Shown here: piece by piece, positions 1-12,400 of the stretch
Position numbering within the stretch: the stretch's first letter is position 1
Layout: every line of letters starts with the position of its first letter
Notes under the pieces: model-generated
Database searches by the model: none
Seen by the model: the letters and a program-made list of their open reading frames with translations, nothing else
Told to the model about the DNA's origin: nothing
Made by a program: the position numbers and the translations under genes
Assembly (NCBI GenBank): GCA_033030425.1
Contig: JAUFSD010000001.1
Span: 2,232,001-2,296,000, forward strand
Direction of reading: 5' to 3'
DNA length: 64,000 nucleotides
From: Verpa conica
Lineage: Eukaryota > Ascomycota > Pezizomycetes > Pezizales > Morchellaceae

Positions 1-112
1 ACTCCAAGGTACAGGTAGCTTGTTACATTCGTTAATTGCATCATTTCCTCAAGAGGTTCTTGAGTCTCGGCAATAAATAGACAGTACACATCACCGACAA
101 AAAGGCCGCAAA

Positions 113-1060
113 ATGCCTGCCAAGGTCATCTTCATTGCGGCCACAGTTATTGTGGCTGCAGGAATCGTAGTTTACGAGAACCGCGAGCATGTCTACGAGT
201 TTGTCGACCGGACCCGTCGAAAAGTCGCCAATTCGCTACAAGCTCTTGCAGATGAGATCAGTCCACACCGAGAACGCGTTGCCCTATCTAGCAGTAGATC
301 GTTTTCTGGCTCTACAGCGTACAGAGAAGATGAGAGGGAGAAGCAGGATTACGATACAAGGCCTGAGGGGGAGTGGTCGTATAGCAAGGAAGGTGAAGCC
401 TACGGATTAGCCTCTTCATCCGGTCGGGAGCAGTTTTACAACGAGAATAATAACACTGCATCAGCGAGCTTCAGACATCGTGGCCAACAATTTGGTACCA
501 TGCCTCAAAATCGAGGTTTTGACACTGCGGCAGAACCCTCCAGGTTGTCCTCACCTCCATCCACTCCAGCTAAGGTCCTCGACATCGTTTCCCGCCGCAG
601 TTCGACCTCGACCCTTCAACAGGAGAAACCTCTTCCCCAAATGCCTGTTGATATGCCACCTCCTTTGCCACCTAAGCCTCAATCTCTTCTGAGCAGTGTG
701 GAGTCTCCCGAACCAGCAGTAATTCTTGATCCATTTACCGATGTGGCAGTAATTCAGGATACTGCTTTTGGAAAAGCCCCCGAACAGACAGATGCGCCCT
801 CATCCCGAACAATGTCTTCTGCTGAAGACCAAGAGGAACAAGCCCCTAACCCATTTGAAAACTCACAGCCATATTGGAGCATCCATGAGTGGGCTAACAC
901 AACCCATACTCCAACTTCCTCTTCACCTAGCCTTGCTGGCAGCGCTGCGGAAGAAATTGAACAGCCCGCTGATGATATCCTAAGCGATTTCGGATCTGAG
1001 GTTGAGAGTGTTGGGAGCTGGACTGAGGTCGGAAGCTCTGTTAGTGGGGATGATAACTAA
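113..1060 (+). CDS. Single-pass membrane protein of unknown function
   Basis: This is an uninterrupted 315-residue reading frame that starts with ATG in a good context after a CA-rich leader. Residues about 3-21 form one hydrophobic segment (AKVIFIAATVIVAAGIVVY). It is followed by a basic stretch with DRTRRK near residue 33. The rest is low-complexity and probably disordered: it is rich in Ser, Pro and Glu, with a polyproline patch (PPPLPPKP) near residue 185. The end is acidic and resembles SVGSWTEVGSSVSG. The N-terminal anchor followed by a basic juxtamembrane segment recalls uncharacterised Pezizomycotina proteins with the same opening, but I cannot assign a function. The anchor could place it in the ER or the outer mitochondrial membrane, with the tail in the cytosol; that is inference. 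It is not a secreted protein by appearance, because no cleavage site follows the hydrophobic segment. Confidence 0.75.
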   Translation: MPAKVIFIAATVIVAAGIVVYENREHVYEFVDRTRRKVANSLQALADEISPHRERVALSSSRSFSGSTAYREDEREKQDYDTRPEGEWSYSKEGEAYGLASSSGREQFYNENNNTASASFRHRGQQFGTMPQNRGFDTAAEPSRLSSPPSTPAKVLDIVSRRSSTSTLQQEKPLPQMPVDMPPPLPPKPQSLLSSVESPEPAVILDPFTDVAVIQDTAFGKAPEQTDAPSSRTMSSAEDQEEQAPNPFENSQPYWSIHEWANTTHTPTSSSPSLAGSAAEEIEQPADDILSDFGSEVESVGSWTEVGSSVSGDDN

Positions 1061-2243
1061 TTAGACATGTTCGTGGAGCTTTGTGTGATTACGTTACTGG
1101 AATAGGTTTATTTTATTACAATTTTAAACGGTGAGGAGGGGGTTTGTATTGATATGGGATTAAGGTAAAAAAACAAAATTGTCAGCTTGAAAAGGGTGCA
1201 AGTGCCGGATTTGGATATTGGGTGTTTTTTTTTGATATTTTTGTGGAGCTTCGGGTTGGGTTCAATCTGTTTTTTCCCCCTTTGTATTTCACTGTACCTT
1301 CTCCACTCCCTGTGTCTTTCTACTTTTTCTCTTCTCTATTCTTGCATTCAAGGGTTTATTGGGGGGGGGGTTGTTTTGTTTCTTTCTGATTTTTTTTGTT
1401 ATGCAGGAAACCTTTAAGATTGGCCTTGGATCTAAATTTTCTGGAGCTGGACGGGAGCTTTCATCCTTTTGCGTTGGACCAGGAGAGTTCGGAATTGAGA
1501 TTTGTTTGAATTAGGCATAAGAATCATGGTGACTGTTTCAGATGGCGAGGTAGTGTTCCCTTTTCTTCTCTTTGTTAGGGCTGTTTAAGTATTTATCGAT
1601 TGGGTCTATCTCTCAGAACTTGGAATCAATATATACAGCACAGCGCAATTTGCAAAAAGGCGACATATGGTGATCCTAGCTATGAAGCTCAAAGCGTCAG
1701 AAGCGGAATTAGAGCGCCTAGGGCACCGGCGGTGGATGTTTTACGTCTTTGTTGTCTTCACATCCCAGCTTCGCCCCTTATGCACCGCGCGCTTGGTGGG
1801 CCTAACTGTATAATTGACTAATGATTCACTAGAAAAGGGTGTGTGCAAATGTGGTAAGGTACCTAAATGTCTCTCCTTAATGCATAGATAGTTAGATATC
1901 TCAAGATCAGACAGATCTGGGGTTGAAAATCCTAGTTCCAGCTTGATCTAGATCATAGCCCGCTTTTCTCAGGATAAGAAAGATCTTCAGGAGCGGGCCC
2001 GGAATGTTTAAGACATAAGTGTTTCTCTTGTGGTTATAAGGGGTTAGGATGGCAGCACCCGGAGCGATTGGATCATAGTACGTCACTCGGTAGGTAATTT
2101 TCATGATCAGATTCCTAAAATCATTCTAGATAGTCTTAGGATCTATCCTAAGACTATAATATATAGCTTTTAATAAAAAGACCCAGTACCAAAAATACGT
2201 TTACCCGCCATCCATGGCTATGTATGTGCGGGCACCAAACCCC
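1061..2243. other. Intergenic spacer
   Basis: There is no credible gene here. The first 400 bases are very T-rich, with a G9-type run near 1360, as expected for a 3' UTR and terminator region. Short open frames near 1600-1820 and 1907-2104 lack coding character. A 28-base inverted repeat at 2130-2157 lies about 90 bases beyond the 3' end of the minus-strand gene that ends at 2244. Confidence 0.6.
2130..2157. repeat. Near-perfect palindrome (13-bp arms, 2-nt spacer)
   Basis: The arm ATAGTCTTAGGAT is followed by CT and then its exact reverse complement ATCCTAAGACTAT. In RNA it would be a hairpin, although a 2-nt loop would force the inner pairs open. It sits downstream of the minus-strand GPI-protein gene, so it could lie in that gene's 3' UTR. 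No second copy was noticed in the window. Confidence 0.7.
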
Positions 2244-2979
2244 TTAAGTCGGTAGCGAATACAATGCGATCAAACAAAAAAATACCGAAACGGCGAAGTT
2301 CCAATTAGGAATAATTACATTAGCAGCACTGGTACTAGTACTCTTCTCATGGTTTTCCTTGTGGTAGCTTTCTTTCTCTGAAGCTTCATTCGCGAGCTTA
2401 CCATCTGCCACCACCTTCCCAGTCTCACTTGGGCTATTTGAAGGAGAAGTCGTAGAAGTCAAGTTCAAGTTTAGATCCCTAATGATCTCGGTCTCCTTCG
2501 CTTGAACACTCGACTGGAGTTTCGAAAACTCACTCGTTGGGAGCGAGGTGACCTTACCAAGGATAGAACTCTCAATACTGTGCTCAGCCTGACTGGCGAT
2601 ATCATCTAGGCGACCACCGGCGAGAAGCTCCTCGTTTGGTCGGGCAGTGATTGCAGCGTTATTAGAAGAAATTGGGGTGGCAGCTACACCATGCTTTGGG
2701 AGGTTGTAGAATCTGGAGGAAATGCTAGTCTCGGAGGCGTAGTTGTCTTGGATGCCATTGCTTGTGGTGTATGCTACGCCGGCTTCGTAGGCGGCTTTGC
2801 GGGCGGAATATTCGGACTGTGAGATTAGGTAGGGGGTTTGTTGGGCTTCTCTGCATACTTTTAGTCTTTTTTTTTAAAAGGGGGATTGGAAATTAATTTA
2901 TGTAGGTGTTTTCTCACCTGGCATCGAGAGCAGATGCACTGATGGCTAGAATGCCTATAAGGATAGTTTTAGTATGCAT
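2244..2979 (-). CDS. Predicted GPI-anchored cell-surface protein
   Basis: The gene has two exons, 2979-2918 and 2850-2244, joined across a 67-nt intron with a GTGAGA donor and a TGCAG acceptor. Splicing at phase 2 gives about 222 residues. The first exon encodes a signal peptide (MHTKTILIGILAISASA). The middle has no cysteine cluster or catalytic motif that I recognise. The final part is rich in Ser, Thr, Glu and Lys. The protein ends with small residues (SAAN), a spacer and a hydrophobic tail (VSVFFCLIALYSL), which is the layout of a GPI-attachment signal. It is therefore probably delivered through the ER to the plasma membrane or cell wall; the PIG-T subunit needed for that reaction is encoded at 28-30 kb. 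A TATATATA box lies at 3090-3097, about 110 bases upstream. The specific function is unknown. Confidence 0.75.
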
Positions 2980-3446
2980 GGTGATGGGTAAAGGTGTAGT
3001 AGGGCTACGATACTTTTTGTGGTTGTGGAAGAAGGGGGAGTTGGTGAGAAATTTTGTTTAAATAATCAACTATGATGTCAATGTTGCTGTATATATAGTT
3101 AAGTAGTGGGGAAAAAAATTATGTCGTAATATATGTTTAGGTGTGGAAATTTCTTGGGAACGTCATAACTATAGCTTTATTGAATTTCTGATTATTAAAG
3201 CAACTATCTCGTATTCGTAGTTTGAGATGAAAAGGGAAAGGGGAAGAACAAGGTAAGATAAAATAAGGAGTCTATTATAGAACTCGCAAAAACAAAACAA
3301 ATAAAACACTAGGATATTCCAATATCTTAAAACTCATTAATCAAATGTGGTAGTAATCAGCTCAGGTTGAGCTAATTAAGAATAAAAAAGAGAAATTCAA
3401 CCAGACGCCATCCCATCCCCTATCCAACAAAGTAAAAAAATTTCTT
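2980..3446. promoter_or_regulatory. Spacer holding the promoter of the GPI-protein gene
   Basis: About 460 AT-rich bases separate the start of the GPI-protein gene from the 3' end of Csf1; both are on the minus strand. On the minus strand, TATATATA at 3090-3097 precedes a pyrimidine-rich leader and the ATG at 2979. The lower-complexity part near 3240-3440 should hold the Csf1 terminator. Confidence 0.45.
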
Positions 3447-6400
3447 TCAACTTGTACCAAGAATTTTAGAGTAAGCATCCTCAACCTCTCTAGCAATCTC
3501 TAGTAGCGAAACAATTACAATCTAGAATGCCATGTAAGCACGCAACCTCTATAAACAAACTAGTTTAGGTAGGAGGACTATATTTACCTGATGTGTTAAG
3601 TTTGGAAGTCGATCTCTGTGTAACCCAATCCACTCTAGAGGGGGGGTAGCTTCTCCCATATCTCGTAGTTGTGGGGTCTCGATAATTGGTGGCTCGAGTG
3701 CTGTGTACTCGTACCGCGATTGGGGGACGTTGACGACTGCTGTGATCTTGCGCTGCTCTTTATTCTTTTGATTCTCTGTATGGTCATCCGCAGTTTCCGA
3801 TGGTCCAGGGGAACCCGTGCTGATTGATATATGGCTATTGGTGATCGTCTTGCCTTGTCGCTGGGCCATCTCCTTGACGTGGTTTGCCCACATGCTATTG
3901 TTTTCATTAGCGAAAGAATAGTGGGTTTAATAACGGGGAAATGACAAACCCTTTGATAAAGCTGACCCTGGAGTAATTCCAGCCAACATCCACCTTCCCT
4001 TTAAATGCGCTCTTGAAAATGTATTCGATCTCTGTCGAACCACCTTTGTGCCAAGTGTGCATGAAGGCGGTGACCTGCGGAACTTTTAAGATCGTCCCTC
4101 CACGAGCTCCTCTAGCATGATTTACAATTTCCTCCACGCTAACATCACCTAGAGAAGAGCCCATTTCCGGCCGTTTTATGATAGCTAGCGCAATTCTGAG
4201 CTCTCCTAATGTCATCTCTAGCTTACTATGGAGCTTATCAACCTCCATCCCGACACCAAACTGTGCTGAAGCGTTTAATGCGTCAAGTTTGAATACCTGT
4301 GTGTCATAAAAGGTGCTAGGGAAAATTCCGATGCTGACTTCCTTCAACATGACCACAACATCCGTATATAGTGACAAGAAGGTGGGAGGAGGTGGGGTTT
4401 CCCGATGTATTTCGACTGGAAGTGTCTCTGAAGGTGCTGGGAAACTAGCGTTATAGGATTGTGAGCGTCTATTGAGGTATCTTTCTACGTCCTTTAATGA
4501 AATATTGTATGCCTCGATCTTTTCCTGCCTGAGCCTTAGAAATGCTTGGTAAAGCGCAAGACCCTGGGATGCGCTTAGTGTTGTGCAGTAGATCTGGATT
4601 TTGTCACCATCTAAAACACCCACCAACCGATCCCCCGCCTTCCCACCTACTTTCTGCAGGTTGTACATTAAGAAATGGAAGCTTGTAATATCGGCGAGAA
4701 GGAAAGCTTGGTAATCAAATGATGCTTTAACCTGAAGTTGCTCGAAGCCCAAAGAAGCTTGGATGAGGGGTGTTTGAACAACCTCATCTGCACCGGAGAG
4801 CCAATGGATCGATGTTCTGACTTTCATGTTTCTGAGGTGAATAAATCCACTAAGGCGCCCAACAGATGTTACCTTGATGGCATCGAATCCTAAGGACATA
4901 GTCTGTTCCCAATCAGAGCTCTTTCGCGAGTCCATCCATAGGTTTGATATTAATAAGGATGTCTTTCCAAGTGACTGACCAAGGTCGAGCTGGAGATCAA
5001 CTTCGGAGATCGACACAGTTGTGTTCCACGGGAAAGCCTTCGTTGCAGAAACTTTATGGTATCTTTGAACCAACATAGGAGAAGGTTCTGAAGACCGTAT
5101 AACCGGTGCTGGTGTACTTTGGCGTATTTCCTCAGGTAGCCAAATCTCACGGAATAAGAGGAAATCTTGAAACTGTTTGATATTGAGTTGTGACTTGATG
5201 GGGCTGAGCTTCATGATGCACGAGAGACCATCGGATCCGTTTAGGTGCTTGCTATTCATCAAAGATGCAACGAGTTCCCGAACCTCTAAATGGCCAGTAG
5301 AATCTCGTGAGTAAACGTGCTTCAATGATGCTTCTAGTCCAGAAGCAGTCGCTGATATAGCGTAGAATCGGCCACCTATAGCCTCCTCACAGGTGCTGAG
5401 AGTGACATAGATTTCCTCGTATCCTGCAGAAGCAGCCACGCGTGCAATAGGTTGGCAACTTAACGTGAACTCTTGTTTGCAAATCCGCAAGCCAATATTG
5501 AGTCGGCATTTCCCAAGGATAGCTGCTGGGTCGGGAGAAGATTCCTTACTATCCGCTGAGTCTTTGTGTGATTTCTGTCTTGGCCTCATTTCAGTGGGTT
5601 CTCGCATAATCTCTTTGATATTTGAAGACATCTCGAGGATCAAGGGCACTACTGAAGGATATAGGGTATTGCTTGATGCGCTGATCTTGATTTCGGCATT
5701 GAGTGATGGATCATCGTCTATTGGTGCGACGTATTCTGCCTTGAAAGCTAGTCCTGGGGATTTAAGTATTGTTGTACCATTAGACTCCCCGTGAGCGAAC
5801 TGCCCGTAGCGGCCTTGTGAAGTTGCTCGGGATGATAATCCAGCTAATGTCGCTGTCTCTGATACTTTACTAATATGAACGACGGCACCCGCAAAATCGG
5901 CATCCACGAGCACAGACCCAAGCTTTTTTGTGCCAAACATATTTTCTCTCTCTGCACCGCTTTCCGTAGGCGTTGACTTCCAGGTCGCAGAGGCGTCCCG
6001 GAACTTTTCGCTCGCTGTAGCAATTGAGGTTTCTAGTTGGTTGATTCCAACAACACACGAAGAGGTAAGCCGCAGATCCAATGACGTCCCCTTCGCTTGA
6101 AAGGCGAGGCGCCTGTCTGAGTCGTTCAAAAAATAGGCGACATTGAAGATGACCTCAGGCATGAGTGCTGAATTCTCGGAACGACTGGTTTGTTTGCTGT
6201 CCACATCAACCATCTGGAGTAGGAGCTCTTCAATGGTGAGACGTGCTTCGTTTGACTTCTTTGTTGCTGTTGCAAAGTCGATTCTCTTGAACGAAAGTAC
6301 CAGGTTCTGTCTTGGGTGACTGGGTGATGCAAGTGGAGTCGAGCTGCCTGTGATCCAAGAAATATGAATTCCCATCATCTTTATTGATATCACCGAGGTA

Positions 6401-9400
6401 AAGAGCTGCATGGAACTTGGGTCTTTGCCTGTCCCCATAAACTCAATAGGAACTAGCGGTTTGGAGCTGCGAAGTTTCCTAAGATATTTGACTTCTCTAG
6501 ACAAGTCTAAGTCCCGCAGCTTGTCCTGGAGATGTCCTGCGACATCAACAATTGTTGAAGCAGTCTCTGCAAACAGGTCTATTCGGAGCGAGTGACTTGT
6601 AATATAGAACGCGCGGACCAGTTTTCCATTTGCTGACTCTTCCGAAGAACATAAGATAGAAGCGTGTAGTTCCACAAACCCACAAGATTCGCGTAGCCCT
6701 TCGTTCGTGACCTTTATTAATTCAACCGTAATCTCCCTGAACTCTACATGGACTTCTGGGAGTGAGAGTATGGGTGCGTCGGCCTTAGGCTTGTTAGAAG
6801 CATGTACCCGGATACAGCCCAGGTCAATGTCCAGATTCGCAGATGGGGCAGAGCTCTGAATCTTTAGCCCAGCAACTCCCACATGTGCACGATATACCAG
6901 GGGCACTCCAGTGTTCACAGAAGGCGCAGGGGGTTTATTAGATGTGTCGAATATTTCGACTAGTCTCGCTTGGGTACCCATCCATTCGACCCTCGCGTTT
7001 TCGATGACATTCCCAACTTCGGGCTTGGTGAGTGCATTGAGCAAGCTTTGAATTGAAGACGCATCCAGCTTAATTGCTTCCACAGAGACAAAAACCTCTA
7101 CTAATTGTTCTTCAGTCGAATCGCGATGCCTGACTCTTCCATTTATCGATGGTAGCTGCAAGACTGAGATACTCCTGGTCTGCGCTTTATCGTAACCAGT
7201 TCGGACCTCATGCTCATGGTAAAGAACGTCGAAATCTATAATCATCTCTTCCGTGGAATGTTTGGGTCTAGTAGAGCCTTTGACACCATTTCCGCGCATG
7301 ACATAGGCCAGGGAGGGTAGGAGAGTTGCCTCAATTGTAAAGCTTTCTAGGGATAATGTCAAATGAAGGACATGGACATTCCGGCGAGGGAATAATAGAA
7401 GAGCTGGAGAGTTGGGAGCTGGAGGGGATCCCTTCATCTCCTCAACTAGTCGCCAGATTTGTGAAACCTCATCGTTCACCACGAAGTCAATAACTTCCAT
7501 AAGGCCCAGGACCTCCTCTCTAACATCGAACGACAAATCTTCACATGATCCAGCAATTTTCCAAATGTTGAATTGTGTCTCTGCGAGGCAGTGTTCATCG
7601 AAGTGTCCATATAGACTTGGTTTGTGTAGTTTTGTCATACTAAGTGTCTTATTTCCATATTTCAGCTCAGAGGATACTAGATCAGCGCGTAACAGCACAC
7701 TTCCCAACAAGGCTTCTTGAAGCCCTGAGTTCTTCCCTGAAACAAACAGTGAAGCTTGCAAGTTATGCGCTTTGCTAATACTTTTCAGGTTGACAGTGTC
7801 GAGTATAATTGATCCAGTGTCTGTGGTCCATAACACATGGAAACTTTGCTTTTTGCTAGACTCAACAGACTTGACAGAGACTGACTTCGGTGTAGTTTGT
7901 GGACTCGAGTGTCTTTTCGTGAACGCCTTCGAAAGCCCCTCAAAAATTTCCAAGATCTCCCAAGTTAGCCCTAATTGGATACTTCTGCAGTGGATCTGTA
8001 CAATAGTCGACACAGACAAGTTCGGACCACCAACTGTTGATACCACAGAAGAATTTGTAATCACTGGATTCCCTAAAGAGACCTTTGCTGTAATATTACC
8101 AATCGTAAGTTCGTCCTGCATTGGACCAGGATCAACGAGCAATCTTACACCAACTACTCCAAGTTGGGCCTTCATCAGACCAAGTGAATCCATAGGGCCG
8201 TCGTTGTTGCTTGTGGCACCAAACAAACTTTCAATAATGTAGCTGTCATTCAGGCTTGCTAGTTCCCAGCTGCGCCATCGCTCGAAAGAACAAACAACCC
8301 GTCTTCTACTATCTGCTGGGCACTCGTTTAAGTTGGAGACACAACGAATGTGCAAGTTTTCTCGGGGACCCGTCGGTATAGACTGGTAAATATGGCGCAT
8401 ACGCGACATTACTTTCCAGGAATCGTTGACGCGGACATGGTCAAGTGCCGAGCGAAGCACATATGAGGGTCGTGTGAGAGACGAGGGATCGCCTGTGATA
8501 CCAAAGTCCTCACCTGCGATCGCTAGAGAGAACGCAAGGGCCTGGGCCCGTCGCATCCCGTTGTTTGATAGTCCCTTGAACATCCGCTGTAGTTCCATCA
8601 CTAGTGCCTCTGTCCGACTCGTAATATCATAAAGGAATAATGCTTGATTGCTTTGTAGTGAGGAGGCGATAGTCTCCACTTGTAGAGAAGCGGTAGATGT
8701 TTCATTCGTAGAAGCCCAGAACAGTAGGTCTTCTATTAGCAAGCCTAAAGCCGGCTTCAACAGTGGATCTTGGTATCCTGCCTGTAGTTGATTCAAAGTA
8801 ATCTCCAACGCGCCTAGGAGTAGATGGGCAGAGAGAACATTCTTCCCTTGGGGGCTGTCTTCATGGCTATACCGTCGATTGGGGAATATTGTCTTAGATC
8901 TAGCAGAGACTAAAAGATTGCCTAGCTCTAGGTTATAAGCATCTTCATCGGGCCTTTCGTCGTCGACACTATAAATGCTATGGGTCAAAGCCCTAGGCAC
9001 AGGATTTGTGAAGCAGAATTTAAGCTGTGGTATTTTCAGGCAGACTTCCATAATCTCTGGGTCTTGGGACTTATTGGCCATGAGCTTTACAAGCTTATCA
9101 ATGACGCTAATCTGGATAGAATCTAAAATATCTTCCGGACTCTGATCATTATGTTAACTCTGAACAGCTACGAGTGATAGGTGATGATAAAACTTACTTT
9201 TGGCTGCATATACTCTAGAAGCTGTATAACTGTCTTGACTGCAGTGGCCGTGCAATATCCCCTAATCCCTGGCACAAACTCGACTATAACGCTAGTATGA
9301 ACAGTATTTTCATCCACAAAAGCTCCCCCCTCGGTCCACGAGCCTTCTGTATCATTACCACCGTGCCCATATTCAGTATCTGATGTCAACTCTGGGACAT

Positions 9401-12400
9401 TCTTTAAATCCGGTTCAACTGTGTAGAGTGGAAACAGTGGTCTCTCAAAAGTACTTGATAAAAGCACCTTTGACCTCGATTTTACTCCACTAAATGACTG
9501 TCCATCTGAACTCTCTCGGCGGCTTCGAGCACGTGTCGACCGCCGCGGCGATTGGGAACCGGGTGTTGTCGATGCTGGACTTAGTGGAGCTCTTCGAATT
9601 TCTGCAGGAGTTGTCATAGGTGCTTCTGATGACATCGTTTCAACTGCTGAATGGAATGATGGGGCATGGGAGCTTGCGGCACGGAGTATGCTTGGTGCAA
9701 TACTCGAGGTACTTGAAGAGGCAAGAAATGAGCTCTTTTTTCTAACCCCAGTGCTTCCTGTATGCCTGGAGGAAGCGTAGCTAAATGAACTTGCTCCAGA
9801 ACCATGATAATCACCCCCACTCGGCCCTACTCCTAAATTAATAATCGGTAACCATGCTATAGGAGGAACATACCGTAAAGTGGTTCTGGCAAGCCTGGCA
9901 GTGGCAGGCTCGGGGGTTCTGTATCCAAGTTTTCATTATAAATGCTGCTCGCTCTACTTTCACTCGCCTCAAAGTCTTCTCTGATAAGGAATCTTGCTCT
10001 CCCTGTTCTAAAATCGCTTTCCCGGACGTGTTTCATCTGTAGTTTTCTTTCTTTCGAGAAATCCTTCTTCCTTCCAAACACTGTCACTTTCAATGATGTG
10101 TCTAGATAGCCGCTCGTCTCTACGTTTTGCACTGATTCGCCATTCCCAACATCGACATCGACACAGGCCATGGTTAGGTCTGGCATAGACAGCGAGATCC
10201 TCTCAGAGTGTTTCTCATCTGCGAGATCGTTAAGGACAAATAATATCTCCCCACTCGTGATTCTGATAGCAGAGGGGCCATCGACACGGAGCCATAGTTT
10301 TATAGCTTCTAGACCGACTCGGATGAAGGTCACATCATGGACAACTAAAGCTTCAGGTGCCGGAACTGGGAGGGCATTTTCTTTATCTTCGAAGCCGAAT
10401 ACGAAGCCTTGCAGGGCGCAGATAGCGGTCGGAAGGAAATCAGGAGTACAGTCGCCGCTTATAGTACCAACATTAAGGTCCCAGTTGCAGACATATGTTG
10501 GTTCAGCTGGCGGGAGACCAAAGAGACGGTGCCCGTATATTGTGAGACCATCTATAAATATCTGGGGGTTGTCCGGTGTAGAGCTGAGGGATGCTGTTAT
10601 GGGGCTTAAATTTACCTGAAGATCTATCCACGCATCATAGTGTCAATACTAGGCTAGGTAAAACAGACCGGGGAAACCAACCCATATAATAATTAGTAAA
10701 TCTCATATCTAGCCCTAAAGCCGCCAGGTTCAACTTCAGATTTTTTTCAGTGCCACTATAAAGGTGTTTTGGTATGATGACACAGCAATCCTTCGCTTCA
10801 GCATTCAACATTACATCTAAATCATTTGCCTTCTTATTATTCCCAGTCACCAGAACTCCGTCTCTGCTTCCCTGTTTTTGCCATTCCTCTAAAGTTTTGA
10901 AATGTAGGTTCTCGCCAAAGTAGTTCTCCCTGATAATAAGGAAATATCGTATGAGGAACCCGAATAACTGTAGCTTTAGTCCGCTTCCTGTGATATCCAT
11001 CAACAATGTATCGATCAGTCCCGGCCCAGATGTAGCATAGTAGTTGTAGCACCCCTTCAGTTTGACCTCGTCGACAGTTCCCAGTTTCATCCCGGTTTCT
11101 GTGTTCAAAAAAGAGTGCCAGGTATTCCATACTGGTTGTCTGACTCCGAGCTTGAGATTAGTTTCTACACCATCAATCCATACCTCAAAGTCCACTGTGC
11201 TTTCATCTGGTCTAAAACGTGTCATATCCAACCCGACCTTCGCCCTCAATCCACCATCTCCGTGAAGAACCAATAGTGTATTATCCTCCACGTCACTTGG
11301 GTTATTGATGATGTTTTGGTCATTGACATTCAAGCACAGCTCGAACTGGTCCTCGAACCTAAGACCAATTTCGTATCGGAATGGGGTGAAACTCCAGTAT
11401 TCTGGTGGTGGTCCCGTCGCCCAGTCCGTTACTAAGTCTGTTATGAGTGTGACGTGTTCTCTAAGGATGAAGATCTCGATTCCTCTACTCAGGATGTCGA
11501 AGGTCCATTTATGTTTTCCATTCCACTGCAACGGACCACTGAGGTCGCAGCTGATGGTTTGATGGGCCGCTTTCCAGAGTAGGCCATGGTTGACCGACGA
11601 TCGCACCTCCGGGTTCTTCAGGTCTAGATTCAGCCCATTCTTCCAACCTGTACGTGAAGGAACCATGGACATGTCATAGGAGACTGTAGACTCGGCAGAA
11701 ACCTTGATTTCTAGCCATCCAAAGGGACGTACTTCGCCATCATTAAGTCGGCGACGGTATTTCCAGTCTTTACTTTCTTCTCTAGTTGGGATTCGGATGA
11801 TAGTTGAACTTGAGAGCTCAACGAACAGTTTAAATTTCGTTGGAACTCTGTCCTGCCCTTCTTGTAGCGGGTTTGCTGGGGTAGCGGTTTTATATATCCG
11901 AGGGAAGAACATATTTTGTAAATGGACACGCTGTCGGTCTGTCCAGGGCCCATAATGAATTGTGCCCCCTTCGAATGATAAATCGATCCCCCACTCTGGG
12001 GGTGAGTATTGAGAACCATTTATATCTTCATCTCGCGGATCAGCCATTATAGGGGCCTGAATAGTCGATGCTGTTCGTGGCGGAGCAACAACTCCAGGAA
12101 CATCCCAATAAAAGTTCATCTTCCCCTTTGGACAATCTAGAACTGTTGAAACCTTCGCGTATTCCGCGGGCTCAAATTTCCACCCTTCATCTTGGCCCTC
12201 GTCAAGATACATTCTAAGGCCGATCCATCTATCTTGACCGGTTACTCGTGGTTGCATGGGGAATTCGCCGTTTGTAGTTGTATCTGACGGAGCTAGGGAT
12301 TCGATAGATTCAGAGAAGATGGGAAGGAGGTCTTTGAGTTTTTGGCGGCGGCTGCGGTGGGGATGTGGTTTTTGGTGTAGGTTTGTCTCCTCTTCTGAGG

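Noticed and set aside
7772..8242. 156-codon plus-strand frame
   Set aside because: It lies wholly antisense to the long seventh exon of CSF1, which is supported by family similarity on the other strand.
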